DNA from: Candidatus Rokuibacteriota bacterium
GTDB lineage: Bacteria > Methylomirabilota > Methylomirabilia > Rokubacteriales > CSP1-6
DNA length: 40,369 nucleotides
Assembly (NCBI GenBank): GCA_003220475.1
Contig: QHSO01000022.1
Coordinates: 19,848-60,216 of the forward strand
Direction of reading: 5' to 3'
Part shown: positions 17,181 through 26,011 of the stretch, one piece after another
How positions within the stretch are numbered: position 1 is the first letter of the stretch
How the letters are laid out: the number at the start of each line of letters is the position of its first letter
Position numbers and translations under genes: made by a program
Notes under the pieces: model-generated
Databases searched by the model: none
What the model was told of the DNA's origin: nothing
The model's input: only the letters and a program-made list of their open reading frames with translations

Positions 17181-19555
17181 TCGAGACGCCGGATCTGACA
17201 GAGGTATGCGCGGTGAGGCACCGAGCCGCTGATCGGATCGATCGCCGCATTGCCGATGACGAGATTGAAGTTGGCCCCATCGGGACCGAACGGATCGTAG
17301 CCGGGAGCGCCGAGCTCGGGACAGGCCTGCCACCAGCCGTGCTGACCGCTCACGACGCGCGGGTGCAGACTCTCGTTCAGCCGAGCGCGTGCGCGCACGC
17401 GACCGTCGGGGGTCTCGACGCTCACCCAGTCGCCGCCGCGGATGTCGCGCTCGGCGGCGGCGGCGGGATGGAGCTCGATCTCGGGATCCGGCGCGCGGCG
17501 CCGTAAGCTCGCGAGGCCACGGTGCTGGCTCTCGCAGAAGTGCGTGTCCTTGGCGCACGTCAATATCAATGGAAAGCGGCCGGCCAGCTCCGGGCGTGCA
17601 AGCGGGCCGACCAAGGGCTCCTCGTAATCCGCGAACGGACGATAGCCCGCGTTCAGGAACGCTTCGCAATAGAGCTCGATCTTCCGCGTCGGCGTGGCGA
17701 ACCCGGTCGGGACGCCGTCCGTTTCCTCGGCGTACTTTCGGTAGCGCGTCTGCAGCGGCACGCGGACGCCTGCCGGGTTCGCGCGCAGGGTGTCGAGCGA
17801 GAGACCGGACGGGGCCAGCTGGTGGCGGTACGCGGCGTCGATGTCGCCGTTCCAGAAGTGCGCGCCGAGGCCGAGACGCCGCGCCAGCTCGAAGACGATC
17901 TCGGTATCGGAGCGCGCCTCGCCGCGCGGCGCGACCACCGGCCGCCTGAGCTGAACGAGCGACTGCGCCGCGGGGCTCACCTCGAAGCCGAGCTTGAGGG
18001 CTTCGCGCTCGAACGGCGTCGCGACGGGCAGCACGACGTCGGCGAGCTCCGCGGTCGGATTCATGAAGACGTCGGCGTGGACGTAAAAGTCGAGCGCCGC
18101 CAGCGCGGCGCGCCCACGGGTGACGTCGGCATGCGCGACGAGAAGGTTCGCGCCGAAGCCGACCAGTCCCCGCACGGCGTACGGTTGTTCGTCGAGGATC
18201 GCGCGATAGAGCTCGGCCGTCGTGACCCACTGCGTGCGCGCGGGGCCCAGCGGCCGCTCGGAAAGGCCGAGCGCGCGGCCGCGCTGCCGCGACGACAACA
18301 GCTCCTCGCCGGCCACGTTGCTGGCCGGCACCGACGGGAAGATCACATTGCCGCCCGGCGCGTCGAAACACCCCGTCAGCGCGTAGAGCAGCGAGATGGC
18401 GCGAGCGATCTGCGTGGCGCTGCTCTGCTGCTCGACGCCGCTCCACGAATAGTACGCGGTGGGCCGTGACTCCCACAGCATGCGGGCCGCGCGCTCGACC
18501 TGCTCGCGCTCGATCCAGCACGTCGCCGCGACGACGTCCGGAGAGAACCGTCGACAATTCTCGGCGATCAGGTCGAACGCGGGCCGGCACGCGAGCGCGC
18601 CGCGCGGCGTGTCGAGCTTGTATTCGCCGAAGAGCGCGGGCTCCGCACCATCGCGCGCGTAGCGGCGGCGCGCGGGGTCGTAGACGAGCGGGCGCTGCAG
18701 CGTCGTATCCCACGCCACGTAGCGCTGCACGCTTCCGGTGGCGGTGAGATCGGCCTCCGTCAGCAATCGGCCGTCGTCGGAGCGCACGAGCAACGGGCCG
18801 TTCGTCCAGTCGCGGACGAACGCGCGATCGTACCAGCCGCGCTCGATCATGACGCCGGCGATGCCGAGCGCGAGCGCGCCGTCGCTGCCGGGGCGGACGC
18901 GCAGCCACAGGTCGGCCTTGCCGGCGAGGCCGGCGCGGCGTGGATCGACGACGATCAGCCGCGCGCCGCGCCTGAGCGCCTTCACGGTCGCCGTCGCGTG
19001 AGCGAGTCGCGCGATGCTCGGGTTGTAGCCCCAGAACAATATGCAGCCGGCGTTTTCGAGATCGGGCATGTGGCCGCCGCCGGTCATGCCGACGCCGAAC
19101 GTGTAGGCCGTCGCGCCGCTGCGCCCCCACCCACACAACTCCATCGAGCCGCACAGGTTCGGGGTGCCGAACGCCCGCATCAAACGCTGCATCCACACGT
19201 ACGAGTCCACGAGCGCCGAGGTCGACCCCGACACGGCACTGAAGGCGACGCTCTCCGGACCGTGGCGCTCGGCCAGCTGTCGCAGCCGTGTGGCGGTGAG
19301 CTCGAGCGCCTCGTCCCAGCTGATCCGCTGCCAGCCCGGATCGCGATCGCTCTTGGGTCGCGTGCGCTTCAGCGGGTAGCGCAGTCGGTCGGCGTGATAG
19401 ACGAGCTCGGGGGCGGCGCGCCCCTTCGCGCACAGCGCCTGGCCGGTCGGGTGAGACGGATCCGGCTCGAGGGCAACGAAGCGGCCGTCCTCCACGACCG
19501 CGATCGCGCCGCACCGGGAGACGCACAGCGCGCAGTACGTCTGGATTCGCTCCAC
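17177..19555 (-). CDS. Molybdopterin oxidoreductase with N-terminal [4Fe-4S] motif
   Basis: VERIQTYCALCVSRCGAIAVVEDGRFVALEPDPSHPTGQALCAKGRAAPELVYHADRLRYPLKR...; molydop_binding C-term (GDWVSVETPDGRVRARA); AAGGAGG-N5-GTG at 19555. Confidence 0.87.
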   Translation of the reverse strand: MERIQTYCALCVSRCGAIAVVEDGRFVALEPDPSHPTGQALCAKGRAAPELVYHADRLRYPLKRTRPKSDRDPGWQRISWDEALELTATRLRQLAERHGPESVAFSAVSGSTSALVDSYVWMQRLMRAFGTPNLCGSMELCGWGRSGATAYTFGVGMTGGGHMPDLENAGCILFWGYNPSIARLAHATATVKALRRGARLIVVDPRRAGLAGKADLWLRVRPGSDGALALGIAGVMIERGWYDRAFVRDWTNGPLLVRSDDGRLLTEADLTATGSVQRYVAWDTTLQRPLVYDPARRRYARDGAEPALFGEYKLDTPRGALACRPAFDLIAENCRRFSPDVVAATCWIEREQVERAARMLWESRPTAYYSWSGVEQQSSATQIARAISLLYALTGCFDAPGGNVIFPSVPASNVAGEELLSSRQRGRALGLSERPLGPARTQWVTTAELYRAILDEQPYAVRGLVGFGANLLVAHADVTRGRAALAALDFYVHADVFMNPTAELADVVLPVATPFEREALKLGFEVSPAAQSLVQLRRPVVAPRGEARSDTEIVFELARRLGLGAHFWNGDIDAAYRHQLAPSGLSLDTLRANPAGVRVPLQTRYRKYAEETDGVPTGFATPTRKIELYCEAFLNAGYRPFADYEEPLVGPLARPELAGRFPLILTCAKDTHFCESQHRGLASLRRRAPDPEIELHPAAAAERDIRGGDWVSVETPDGRVRARARLNESLHPRVVSGQHGWWQACPELGAPGYDPFGPDGANFNLVIGNAAIDPISGSVPHRAYLCQIRRLD

Positions 19556-19630
19556 GCCCGCCTCCTTGGCCACAACGCCGGGGCGCTGAAGTCTAGCGCA
19601 TGCCGGCGGCCGATCGCGCGCCATCCGGCA

Positions 19631-20025
19631 CTAGCCCGCCGGCTTGTTGTGCAGGCCGATCGCGCGTCCGTTACGTGCAGCGACATCAGCTCGTTGGTGG
19701 CGGCCAGCCAACCCTCACCGCCGTGGTACATCGCGTGGAAGTACTGGATGCGCTTGTCGTCGTGGGCGAGCAGCAGCGTGGTGAAGCGCAGCGGGTCGCC
19801 GGCGCGCACCTCGCGGTGATAGGTCACGTGCGCCTCCAGACAGAAGGTGGTGATCGCGTGCGCCGCGCGATGCGCCGCGTTCAGCCCGACCCAGTCGAAG
19901 AAGGCGTCGGTGGCGTAGTCGAAGACGACGAGGTAGTAGCCGACGTTCATGTGCGCGTTGTGATCGATCCACTCCGACCGCACGACGTCGCGATAGCGGT
20001 CGAGCGGCGCGGCGAGGTCAGACAT
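19631..20025 (-). pseudogene. Thioesterase (hotdog fold, acyl-CoA thioester hydrolase-like), apparent internal deletion and frameshift near 19671
   Basis: MSDLAAPLDRYRDVVRSEWIDHNAHMNVGYYLVVFDYATDAFFDWVGL...HDDKRIQYFHAMYHGGEGWLAATNELMSLHV; family-like tail NGRAIGLHNKPAG* is in another frame immediately after. Confidence 0.7.
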
Positions 20026-20479
20026 CGAGCGTGACGATCGTCGCGTCGAGGCGGCGCGCATTCACACTGAGGCGCGCGACGCAGACCGGCAGCCGGAACC
20101 GCCGCGGGCCGGCGCTGCCGGGATTGAGATAGAGGACGCCGTCGCGGCGCTCGACGCGCGGCTGGTGCGAATGCCCGACGATGACCGCGTCGAAGCCCGC
20201 CGCGCGTGGATCGAGATCGAGCTCGTGGAGGTCGTGCAGCACATACAGCGTTCGGCCGGCGTGCTCGACGACTTCGGTTTCGGCAAGCGCCCGCGCCCAG
20301 CGCCCGCGGTCGTTGTTGCCGCGTACGGCGACGACCGGCGCCACCGCGCGCAGCGCGTCCAGCACCTCGGGCGCGCCGACGTCGCCCGCGTGGACGATCA
20401 GCTCGGTGCCCGCGAGCGCGCGGAGCGCCTCCGGGCGCACGAGACCATGGGTGTCGGAGATCACGCCGATGCGTGGCAT
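20018..20479 (-). CDS. YfcE/MJ0936-type metallophosphoesterase
   Basis: MPRIGVISDTHGLVRPEALRALAGTELIVHAGDVGAPEVLDAL...VRGNNDRG...VIVGHSHQPRVER...LNPGSAG. Confidence 0.9.
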   Translation of the reverse strand: MPRIGVISDTHGLVRPEALRALAGTELIVHAGDVGAPEVLDALRAVAPVVAVRGNNDRGRWARALAETEVVEHAGRTLYVLHDLHELDLDPRAAGFDAVIVGHSHQPRVERRDGVLYLNPGSAGPRRFRLPVCVARLSVNARRLDATIVTLDV

Positions 20480-20511
20480 CGCGAGGCGAGCGTAGGCTAT
20501 CATGTCGCTCC

Positions 20512-21564
20512 ATGCCGCAGAGAACCCGTGACCTGCGTATCGAAAGCTTTCGGCCGCTGCTGCCGCCGGCGATCTTGCTGGAGGAGCTTCCGCTCTCCGA
20601 GCGCGGCTCGGAGACGGTGAGTCGCGGCCGCGAGGCGATCGCGCGCGTGCTGAGCGGCGAGAACGACCGGCTCGTCGTGGTGGTTGGGCCGTGCTCGATC
20701 CACGATCCCGTCGCCGCCATCGACTACGCACGCCGCCTCAAGCGCGCCGCGGACGAGCACGCCGCCGACCTGTGCATCGTGATGCGCGTGTACTTCGAAA
20801 AGCCGCGCACCACGGTCGGCTGGAAAGGCCTCATCAACGACCCGCGGCTCGACGGCTCCTTCGCGATCAACGAGGGACTGCGCCTCGCGCGCCGGCTGCT
20901 CGTCGATCTCGCGGACCTCGGGCTGCCCGCGGGCTGCGAGTTCCTCGACCCGATCTCGCCGCAGTACACCGCCGACACCGTCTCGTGGGGCGCGATCGGC
21001 GCGCGGACGACCGAGAGTCAGGTGCACCGCGAGCTCGCCTCGGGCCTCTCGATGCCGATCGGCTTCAAGAACGGCACCGACGGCGACGTGCAGATCGCCA
21101 TCGACGCCGTTCGTGCGGGCGCCCACCCGCATCGCTTCCTCGGCGTGACCGAGCAAGGCCTCTGCGCGATCGTCTCCACGCGCGGCAATCCCGACTGCCA
21201 CGTCATCCTGCGCGGCGGTCAGAGCGGTCCGAACTTCGACGCGGCCAGCGTCGGCAAGGCCGCCTCGGCCCTGACCGATGCGCGACTTCCGGCGCGCCTC
21301 ATGATCGACTGCAGCCACGGTAACAGTGGCAAGGACCATCGGCGCCAGCCGGTCGTCGCGCGCGAGATCGCCGCGCAGGTCGCCGGCGGCGACACGGCGA
21401 TCGTCGGCGTGATGATGGAAAGCTTTCTGGTCGAGGGACGTCAGGACCTCAGCGGCTCCGCGCCGCTACGCTACGGCCAGTCGATCACCGATGCCTGTAT
21501 GGGCTGGGAAACGACGGCCGGCGTCCTCGCCGAGCTCGCGCAGGCCGTGCGCGAGCGTCGTTGA
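20512..21564 (+). CDS. 3-deoxy-7-phosphoheptulonate (DAHP) synthase, AroF/G/H type
   Basis: VVVVGPCSIHDPVAAIDYARRLKR...MRVYFEKPRTTVGWKGLINDP...GAIGARTTESQVHRELASGLSMPIGFKNGTDG...IDCSHGNSGKDHRRQ. Confidence 0.95.
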   Translation: MPQRTRDLRIESFRPLLPPAILLEELPLSERGSETVSRGREAIARVLSGENDRLVVVVGPCSIHDPVAAIDYARRLKRAADEHAADLCIVMRVYFEKPRTTVGWKGLINDPRLDGSFAINEGLRLARRLLVDLADLGLPAGCEFLDPISPQYTADTVSWGAIGARTTESQVHRELASGLSMPIGFKNGTDGDVQIAIDAVRAGAHPHRFLGVTEQGLCAIVSTRGNPDCHVILRGGQSGPNFDAASVGKAASALTDARLPARLMIDCSHGNSGKDHRRQPVVAREIAAQVAGGDTAIVGVMMESFLVEGRQDLSGSAPLRYGQSITDACMGWETTAGVLAELAQAVRERR

Positions 21565-21567
21565 CCT

Positions 21568-21583
21568 GGGGGCCCCGAAATGG
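21568..21583. repeat. Copy 2 of GGGGGCCCCGAAATGG at a convergent gene end
   Basis: Exact 16-nt match; between DAHP synthase stop (21564) and NYN gene stop (21604). Confidence 0.85.
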
Positions 21584-21603
21584 GCTAACGCTCCTCGATC
21601 CTC

Positions 21604-23112
21604 TTACGCGAGGGGCTGGCCGCTGATCCACGACGGCGCGACGTCGCGCGGCGCGTAGCGCGAGGCCACGTCACGCGCGCGGTCGGCCCCGCTGCTGGTG
21701 CGCGGCCCAGCGTCGCGGCTGCGTGGCGGCGTCCCGCCACCGCCGCCTCCTCCGCTTCCTCCGCCTCCGCCGCTCCCTCCACCTTCGCCACCGCGGCGCC
21801 CGCCCCCGCCGTCACCGCCATCGCCGCCACGACCGCGTCGGCGCCGTCCACCTCGGCGCGACCGCCGACGCCGTCGGCCCGTGTCGGCGTCGGTGGCCGT
21901 CTGCAGGTGCGCGCCCTCGCGGTTGCGCGGGTCGGGCACCCCCGCCTCGGCTTCAACGGCGTCGTCCGGCGACTCGGCCGACTCCACCGACTCGTCCAAC
22001 TCCACGGACTCTGTCGACTCCACCCGTGCGACGGGCGGCGCCTCGCTGACGCTCGTCTCGACGACGCGCTCGCTCGACTCCTCGCGCTCCGGAGTCTCGG
22101 TCACCGGCGCTGCGGCCTCGTCGCCGACGAGGGTGATCACGCCGGCGCGATTGACCTCGAGCTCCTTGATGCGGCGAAGACGCGTGATGAGCCGCGGCGA
22201 GGCCGGAGGCCGGCTGAAGCCGCGCGATTTGAGCGCGTTGGCGAGCGAGTCGAGCGTGACGGTGCCGCGCGAGCGCGCGAGGTCGCGCACGACGGCCACG
22301 ATCTCGTCATGCGGCGCGGTGTGCGGCTCGCCACCGCCGGCCTCGACGCGCGGGGCCTGATGGACCGGCACCTGCGGCGCGGGCCGTGGCGCGCCGTGCT
22401 CGCTGCGCCCACGACCGCCGCGACGCCAGCGGCGCCGGCCGCCGCGCTCGCCCTGGGCACGATCGCGCTCGACACGCTCGACCTCGACCGGCTCCGGTGT
22501 CGGCGTACCGAGCAACGCGCGATAGGACAGCCGCCGGAACGTCACGCCGAGACTGGCGGCCACGTCGCCGACCGCGTCGAAGGCGCGATCGTCGGAGACG
22601 ACCTCGATCACGTCTCCGGGCCGCGCGCCCGCCAGCCACACACCCGACGCCACGGCGATGCGCAGGTCACTCCAGTCGCGCACGCCGACGGACGGTGCGC
22701 TGTGCACGAGCGCCGCGCCGTGACGCGCGAGCAGGCGGGCCGTGTCGTGACCGATGACGCGCCAGTTGCCGACGGCGAAGAACTCCGTGCGCCGGCCGGC
22801 GCGGTCGATCGCGAGATGCGCGAGCACCCGCGCGATGTGCTCCGCGCGGCTCGTGTTCTCGACGTCGAAGAAGATGGCCCGCCGGCCCGAGGGCAGCGGC
22901 GGCGCCGGCGCCGCAGGCGGGACCCGCGCGGCAAGCGCGGGCTCGGGAACGCTGAGCGGTAAGCCGTCGAGCGGCTGATCGAGCGCTTCCGTCGGCGGGG
23001 CGCTCGGGGCCTCCTCGGCCGGCGCCGGGGCGGTCTCGGGCTCCGCTGGCGGCCGCGTACGGCCGCGGGCCCGGCGCGCCGGAGTACGTCTGGTCTTTCG
23101 AGCTGTCGCCAC
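21604..23112 (-). CDS. NYN (PIN-like) domain protein with OST-HTH/LOTUS-like domain and long Arg/Gly-rich disordered C-terminus
   Basis: RRAIFFDVENTSRAEHIARVLAHL...DLRIAVASGVWLAGARPGDVIEVVSDDRAFDAVGDVAASLGV; HDEIVAVVRDLARSRGTVTLDSLANALKSRGFSRPPASPRLITRLRRIKELEVNRAGVITLV; GGDGGDGGGGRRGGEGGGSGGGGGSGGGGGGG tail. Confidence 0.8.
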   Translation of the reverse strand: MATARKTRRTPARRARGRTRPPAEPETAPAPAEEAPSAPPTEALDQPLDGLPLSVPEPALAARVPPAAPAPPLPSGRRAIFFDVENTSRAEHIARVLAHLAIDRAGRRTEFFAVGNWRVIGHDTARLLARHGAALVHSAPSVGVRDWSDLRIAVASGVWLAGARPGDVIEVVSDDRAFDAVGDVAASLGVTFRRLSYRALLGTPTPEPVEVERVERDRAQGERGGRRRWRRGGRGRSEHGAPRPAPQVPVHQAPRVEAGGGEPHTAPHDEIVAVVRDLARSRGTVTLDSLANALKSRGFSRPPASPRLITRLRRIKELEVNRAGVITLVGDEAAAPVTETPEREESSERVVETSVSEAPPVARVESTESVELDESVESAESPDDAVEAEAGVPDPRNREGAHLQTATDADTGRRRRRSRRGGRRRRGRGGDGGDGGGGRRGGEGGGSGGGGGSGGGGGGGTPPRSRDAGPRTSSGADRARDVASRYAPRDVAPSWISGQPLA

Positions 23113-23185
23113 GATACCTCCTCGGGGCCAGCGACGGCCCCCGCACGTCAGTGTACGAACCTCACGTCGGCCGCGCGCGGCAAAA

Positions 23186-23773
23186 TCACGGCGACCGGTC
23201 GTTGCGCCGGAGCGTCCGGAAGGTGATCGAGTAGCGCTCCACGCGGCCCGGCGGGATCGCGTGCTGCCACTGCCATCGTGCCGCGCCGTCGAGCACGTAG
23301 GCCGAGCGCGGCCCGAGCGTCACCGTGCGCGTCCGCCTGGCGGCGCCGCAGCCGTGCTGGAAGCGAAAGCGGCACGTGCCGAGCAGCGAGACGCCGATGA
23401 CGACGCCGAAGGCGGGCGCGTCACGATGCCAGCCGATTCCGGCGCCCGTCGGATAATGCGTCACGAGCACCTCGGCGAGCGCCTCGGCGTCGACGGAGGC
23501 GAGAGGCGCCACGCGTGCACGCAACCCGAGTAAGAAATACGGCAACGGCGGGCCAGGCTCCACCCGCCAGGATTCGTAGCCATAGGTCCAGCCGAAGTGA
23601 ATTGTACGTCGCCGCGCCACCTGGCCGCGCATGCGCACTTCGCCAAACGCGAGCGCCCGCACGCCGTCGAGGAGCGAGGACTCCTCGGCCGGTGAAACGA
23701 TTTCGTCGTGATAGACGAATCCCGCCGGAAGATCGGCCGCTTCGGGGAACAGCATCGCCATCGGCCCCAGCAT
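23186..23773 (-). CDS. AlkB-like 2-oxoglutarate/Fe(II) dioxygenase (alternative start 23761)
   Basis: THYPTGAGIGWHRDAPAFGVVIGVSLLGTCRFRF...LDGAARWQWQHAIPPGRVERYSITFRTLR; HxD, distal H and RxxxxxR. Confidence 0.85.
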   Translation of the reverse strand: MLGPMAMLFPEAADLPAGFVYHDEIVSPAEESSLLDGVRALAFGEVRMRGQVARRRTIHFGWTYGYESWRVEPGPPLPYFLLGLRARVAPLASVDAEALAEVLVTHYPTGAGIGWHRDAPAFGVVIGVSLLGTCRFRFQHGCGAARRTRTVTLGPRSAYVLDGAARWQWQHAIPPGRVERYSITFRTLRRNDRSP

Positions 23774-23826
23774 ACCGGTCCGACCTCGCGCTCGGTGGCA
23801 CGTCGTTAGCACCTTAGCCGGCGTTC

Positions 23827-24081
23827 ATGAACGAGTTCACGCCGGAACAAGAACAGTTCATCACGGAGGTCGTCGCGCGCCTCTGCCGTCGCTACGCGGA
23901 CGTCATCGAGAAGCTCGCCACCGAGGTTCATGCCCTCACGATGGTGCTGGTGGAAAAACGGCTGATCACCATCGATCGGATCGAGGCCGCGCGCCGCCAG
24001 CTGGATCTGGCGTACGACCTCACCCAGGCCCTGCAGATTCGCGCGCTCATCAAGGACATCGACGAGCTCGAGACGGGCTAG
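23827..24081 (+). CDS. Small conserved-looking helical hypothetical protein (84 aa)
   Basis: MNEFTPEQEQFITEVVARLCRRYADVIEKLATEVHALTMVLVEKRLITIDRIEAARRQLDLAYDL; amphipathic composition, occupies an otherwise empty gap. Confidence 0.6.
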   Translation: MNEFTPEQEQFITEVVARLCRRYADVIEKLATEVHALTMVLVEKRLITIDRIEAARRQLDLAYDLTQALQIRALIKDIDELETG

Positions 24082-24112
24082 TCGAGACGGTCACGACCTG
24101 TTCGCGGGAGCA

Positions 24113-26011
24113 CTACGTCGACAGCACGCGGACCTGAAACGGACGTAGCGCAAGATTCGTTTGCGCGCCGGCCGCGGCCGGCGCGGCCTGGCCGATTCCG
24201 CCGCTTTCGGTGATGGGCATCGCGCCCCAGGGCCACTCGAGGAGGAAGCTCGGGTAGTCCTGTGGTCCGCAGTTCGCGACGACGATGACCTGTCCCGCCG
24301 ATCCGAGCCGCTGCCCCGCCGAGCGACAGTAGGCGAACACACGCGGTCCGTCGTTGTCATCGAAGGCGGGATGAAATCCACCCGGCAGGCCGAAAAACTC
24401 CACCTCGTTGCGCTGGAGCGCACCATGCCGGCGACGCAGCCAGACCAGCTCGCGGATGCGCCCACGCAGCTCGGCGTGCCCTGGAACGGCGGCGCGCTGC
24501 CAATCGACGGGATCGGACATCTTCAGTCGCCAGTCGTGATGCGGAAGGTCGTGGAGGTCGGCGAATTCTTCGCCGGCGAGAAACATCGGAATGCCGACGG
24601 CGGTCAGCATCAGCGCGAAGCTGGCATGGATCTGCGCGAACACCGTGCGCATGGCGGCGACGGCCTCGTCGAGAGCGGCGAGATCGAGATCGGAGGCGGG
24701 TCGGGATTGCCACGACGGCGCGAGCAGATCCATGAACATCCCATAGAGGCGCTGCTCCGTGAATTGCTCGACGTCGTGAGAGGTCACGTAGGCCACTCGC
24801 TGCGCCAGATCCTCCCAGCCCTTTCGTCCCGAGATCAACGCACGGGCACGCTCCGACCGGGCGGTCTCGCCGTACGCGGTGACGACGCGGTTGGTCGCGA
24901 GCCGCCGGACTTCGTCCCGAAAATCGAAGTCCCACGCCGCGTCCACCGTCTGGCCGCCACCGAGATCGTGTGTGATCTGCGGTCGGCGCCACGAGTCCTC
25001 CGCGATGACGATGAAGGGCCGTCCGGGAAACGCCGCCTGCTGCACCTGCCACGCGCGCTGGCGGAACTCGCGGACGAAATCCCAGTTGTCGATGCCCTTG
25101 AATTCGTCGATGCGGAATCCGTCGACGCGATACTCCCTGATCCAGAACTCCGCCATGCCGTAGTGCAGGTTGCGCGCATGGAAGTCTCCGCGTGCCGGCT
25201 GCCGGTACCGGAACAGTGCGCCGCCCCAGGCATTGCGTGGCGCGCCGTCGGGACCAGGCTCGTCGCGCGCCTCGGTCAGATAGAACATCTCCGGGGCGAG
25301 CGCTTCCAGCGGACAGCCCCGCGAGTGGTTCATCACGACGTCGAGGATCACGCGGATCCCCCGAGTGTGGCACGCCTTCACGAAGAGCTTCAGATCGACG
25401 GGGTCCCCCATGTCGACGTCGGGAGCAAAGAAGAAGCGGGTGCCGTATCCCCAGTTCAGCGTGTCGGGAGAATCCTGCACGGGCAGCAGCTCGATCGCGT
25501 TGACGCCGAGATCGGCCAGGTACGGCAGCCGCTCGAACAGCGCCTTGTCGAAGGTGCCGAGCCCGACCTGGCGATCGACCGCATCGGGCGACGAATCGAC
25601 CCACCGCATCGGCAGCTCGTAGACGACGATCTCGTTGTTATTGGGCAGCTGCACGCCGGCCGGAATCTCGCCCTGCCAGTCGAAGGGCAGGCGCCGACGA
25701 TGGCCGCCGGCCATCCGCAGCACGCCGCGGTAGCCGCCGAAGCGCGTGAGCTCCTCGGCGTAGGGATCGGCCACGAAGACCGGCGCCTGCCCCGCGCGGT
25801 CGATGCGGAAATCGTACTCGTAGACGCCGTCGGCGAGGTTGAGTTTGGCGAGATCGATTTGCCACCACTCGGAGGAGCCGGGAGCCGCGCGCGCCAACGG
25901 AGGCGCCGGCCACGAGTCCGGGCGAAAGTCGCCGGTCCTCGGAAGCGGCGAGACGCGCATCGAGACCGCGCTCGCGCCCACGACCGGGATCCGAAGAATG
26001 TCCAGACTCAT
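24113..26011 (-). CDS. GH13 alpha-amylase-family glycoside hydrolase with N-terminal CBM48-like domain
   Basis: GVNAIELLPVQD, DVVMNHSRG, VDGFRIDEFKGI, FIVIAEDSW, VTSHDVEQFTEQR; catalytic Asp/Glu/Asp present. Confidence 0.9.
   Translation of the reverse strand: MSLDILRIPVVGASAVSMRVSPLPRTGDFRPDSWPAPPLARAAPGSSEWWQIDLAKLNLADGVYEYDFRIDRAGQAPVFVADPYAEELTRFGGYRGVLRMAGGHRRRLPFDWQGEIPAGVQLPNNNEIVVYELPMRWVDSSPDAVDRQVGLGTFDKALFERLPYLADLGVNAIELLPVQDSPDTLNWGYGTRFFFAPDVDMGDPVDLKLFVKACHTRGIRVILDVVMNHSRGCPLEALAPEMFYLTEARDEPGPDGAPRNAWGGALFRYRQPARGDFHARNLHYGMAEFWIREYRVDGFRIDEFKGIDNWDFVREFRQRAWQVQQAAFPGRPFIVIAEDSWRRPQITHDLGGGQTVDAAWDFDFRDEVRRLATNRVVTAYGETARSERARALISGRKGWEDLAQRVAYVTSHDVEQFTEQRLYGMFMDLLAPSWQSRPASDLDLAALDEAVAAMRTVFAQIHASFALMLTAVGIPMFLAGEEFADLHDLPHHDWRLKMSDPVDWQRAAVPGHAELRGRIRELVWLRRRHGALQRNEVEFFGLPGGFHPAFDDNDGPRVFAYCRSAGQRLGSAGQVIVVANCGPQDYPSFLLEWPWGAMPITESGGIGQAAPAAAGAQTNLALRPFQVRVLST

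Noticed and set aside
21726-21870. Gly/Ser-rich repeats considered as a minisatellite or CRISPR-like array
   Set aside because: No regular repeat/spacer periodicity; best explained as a coding low-complexity tail
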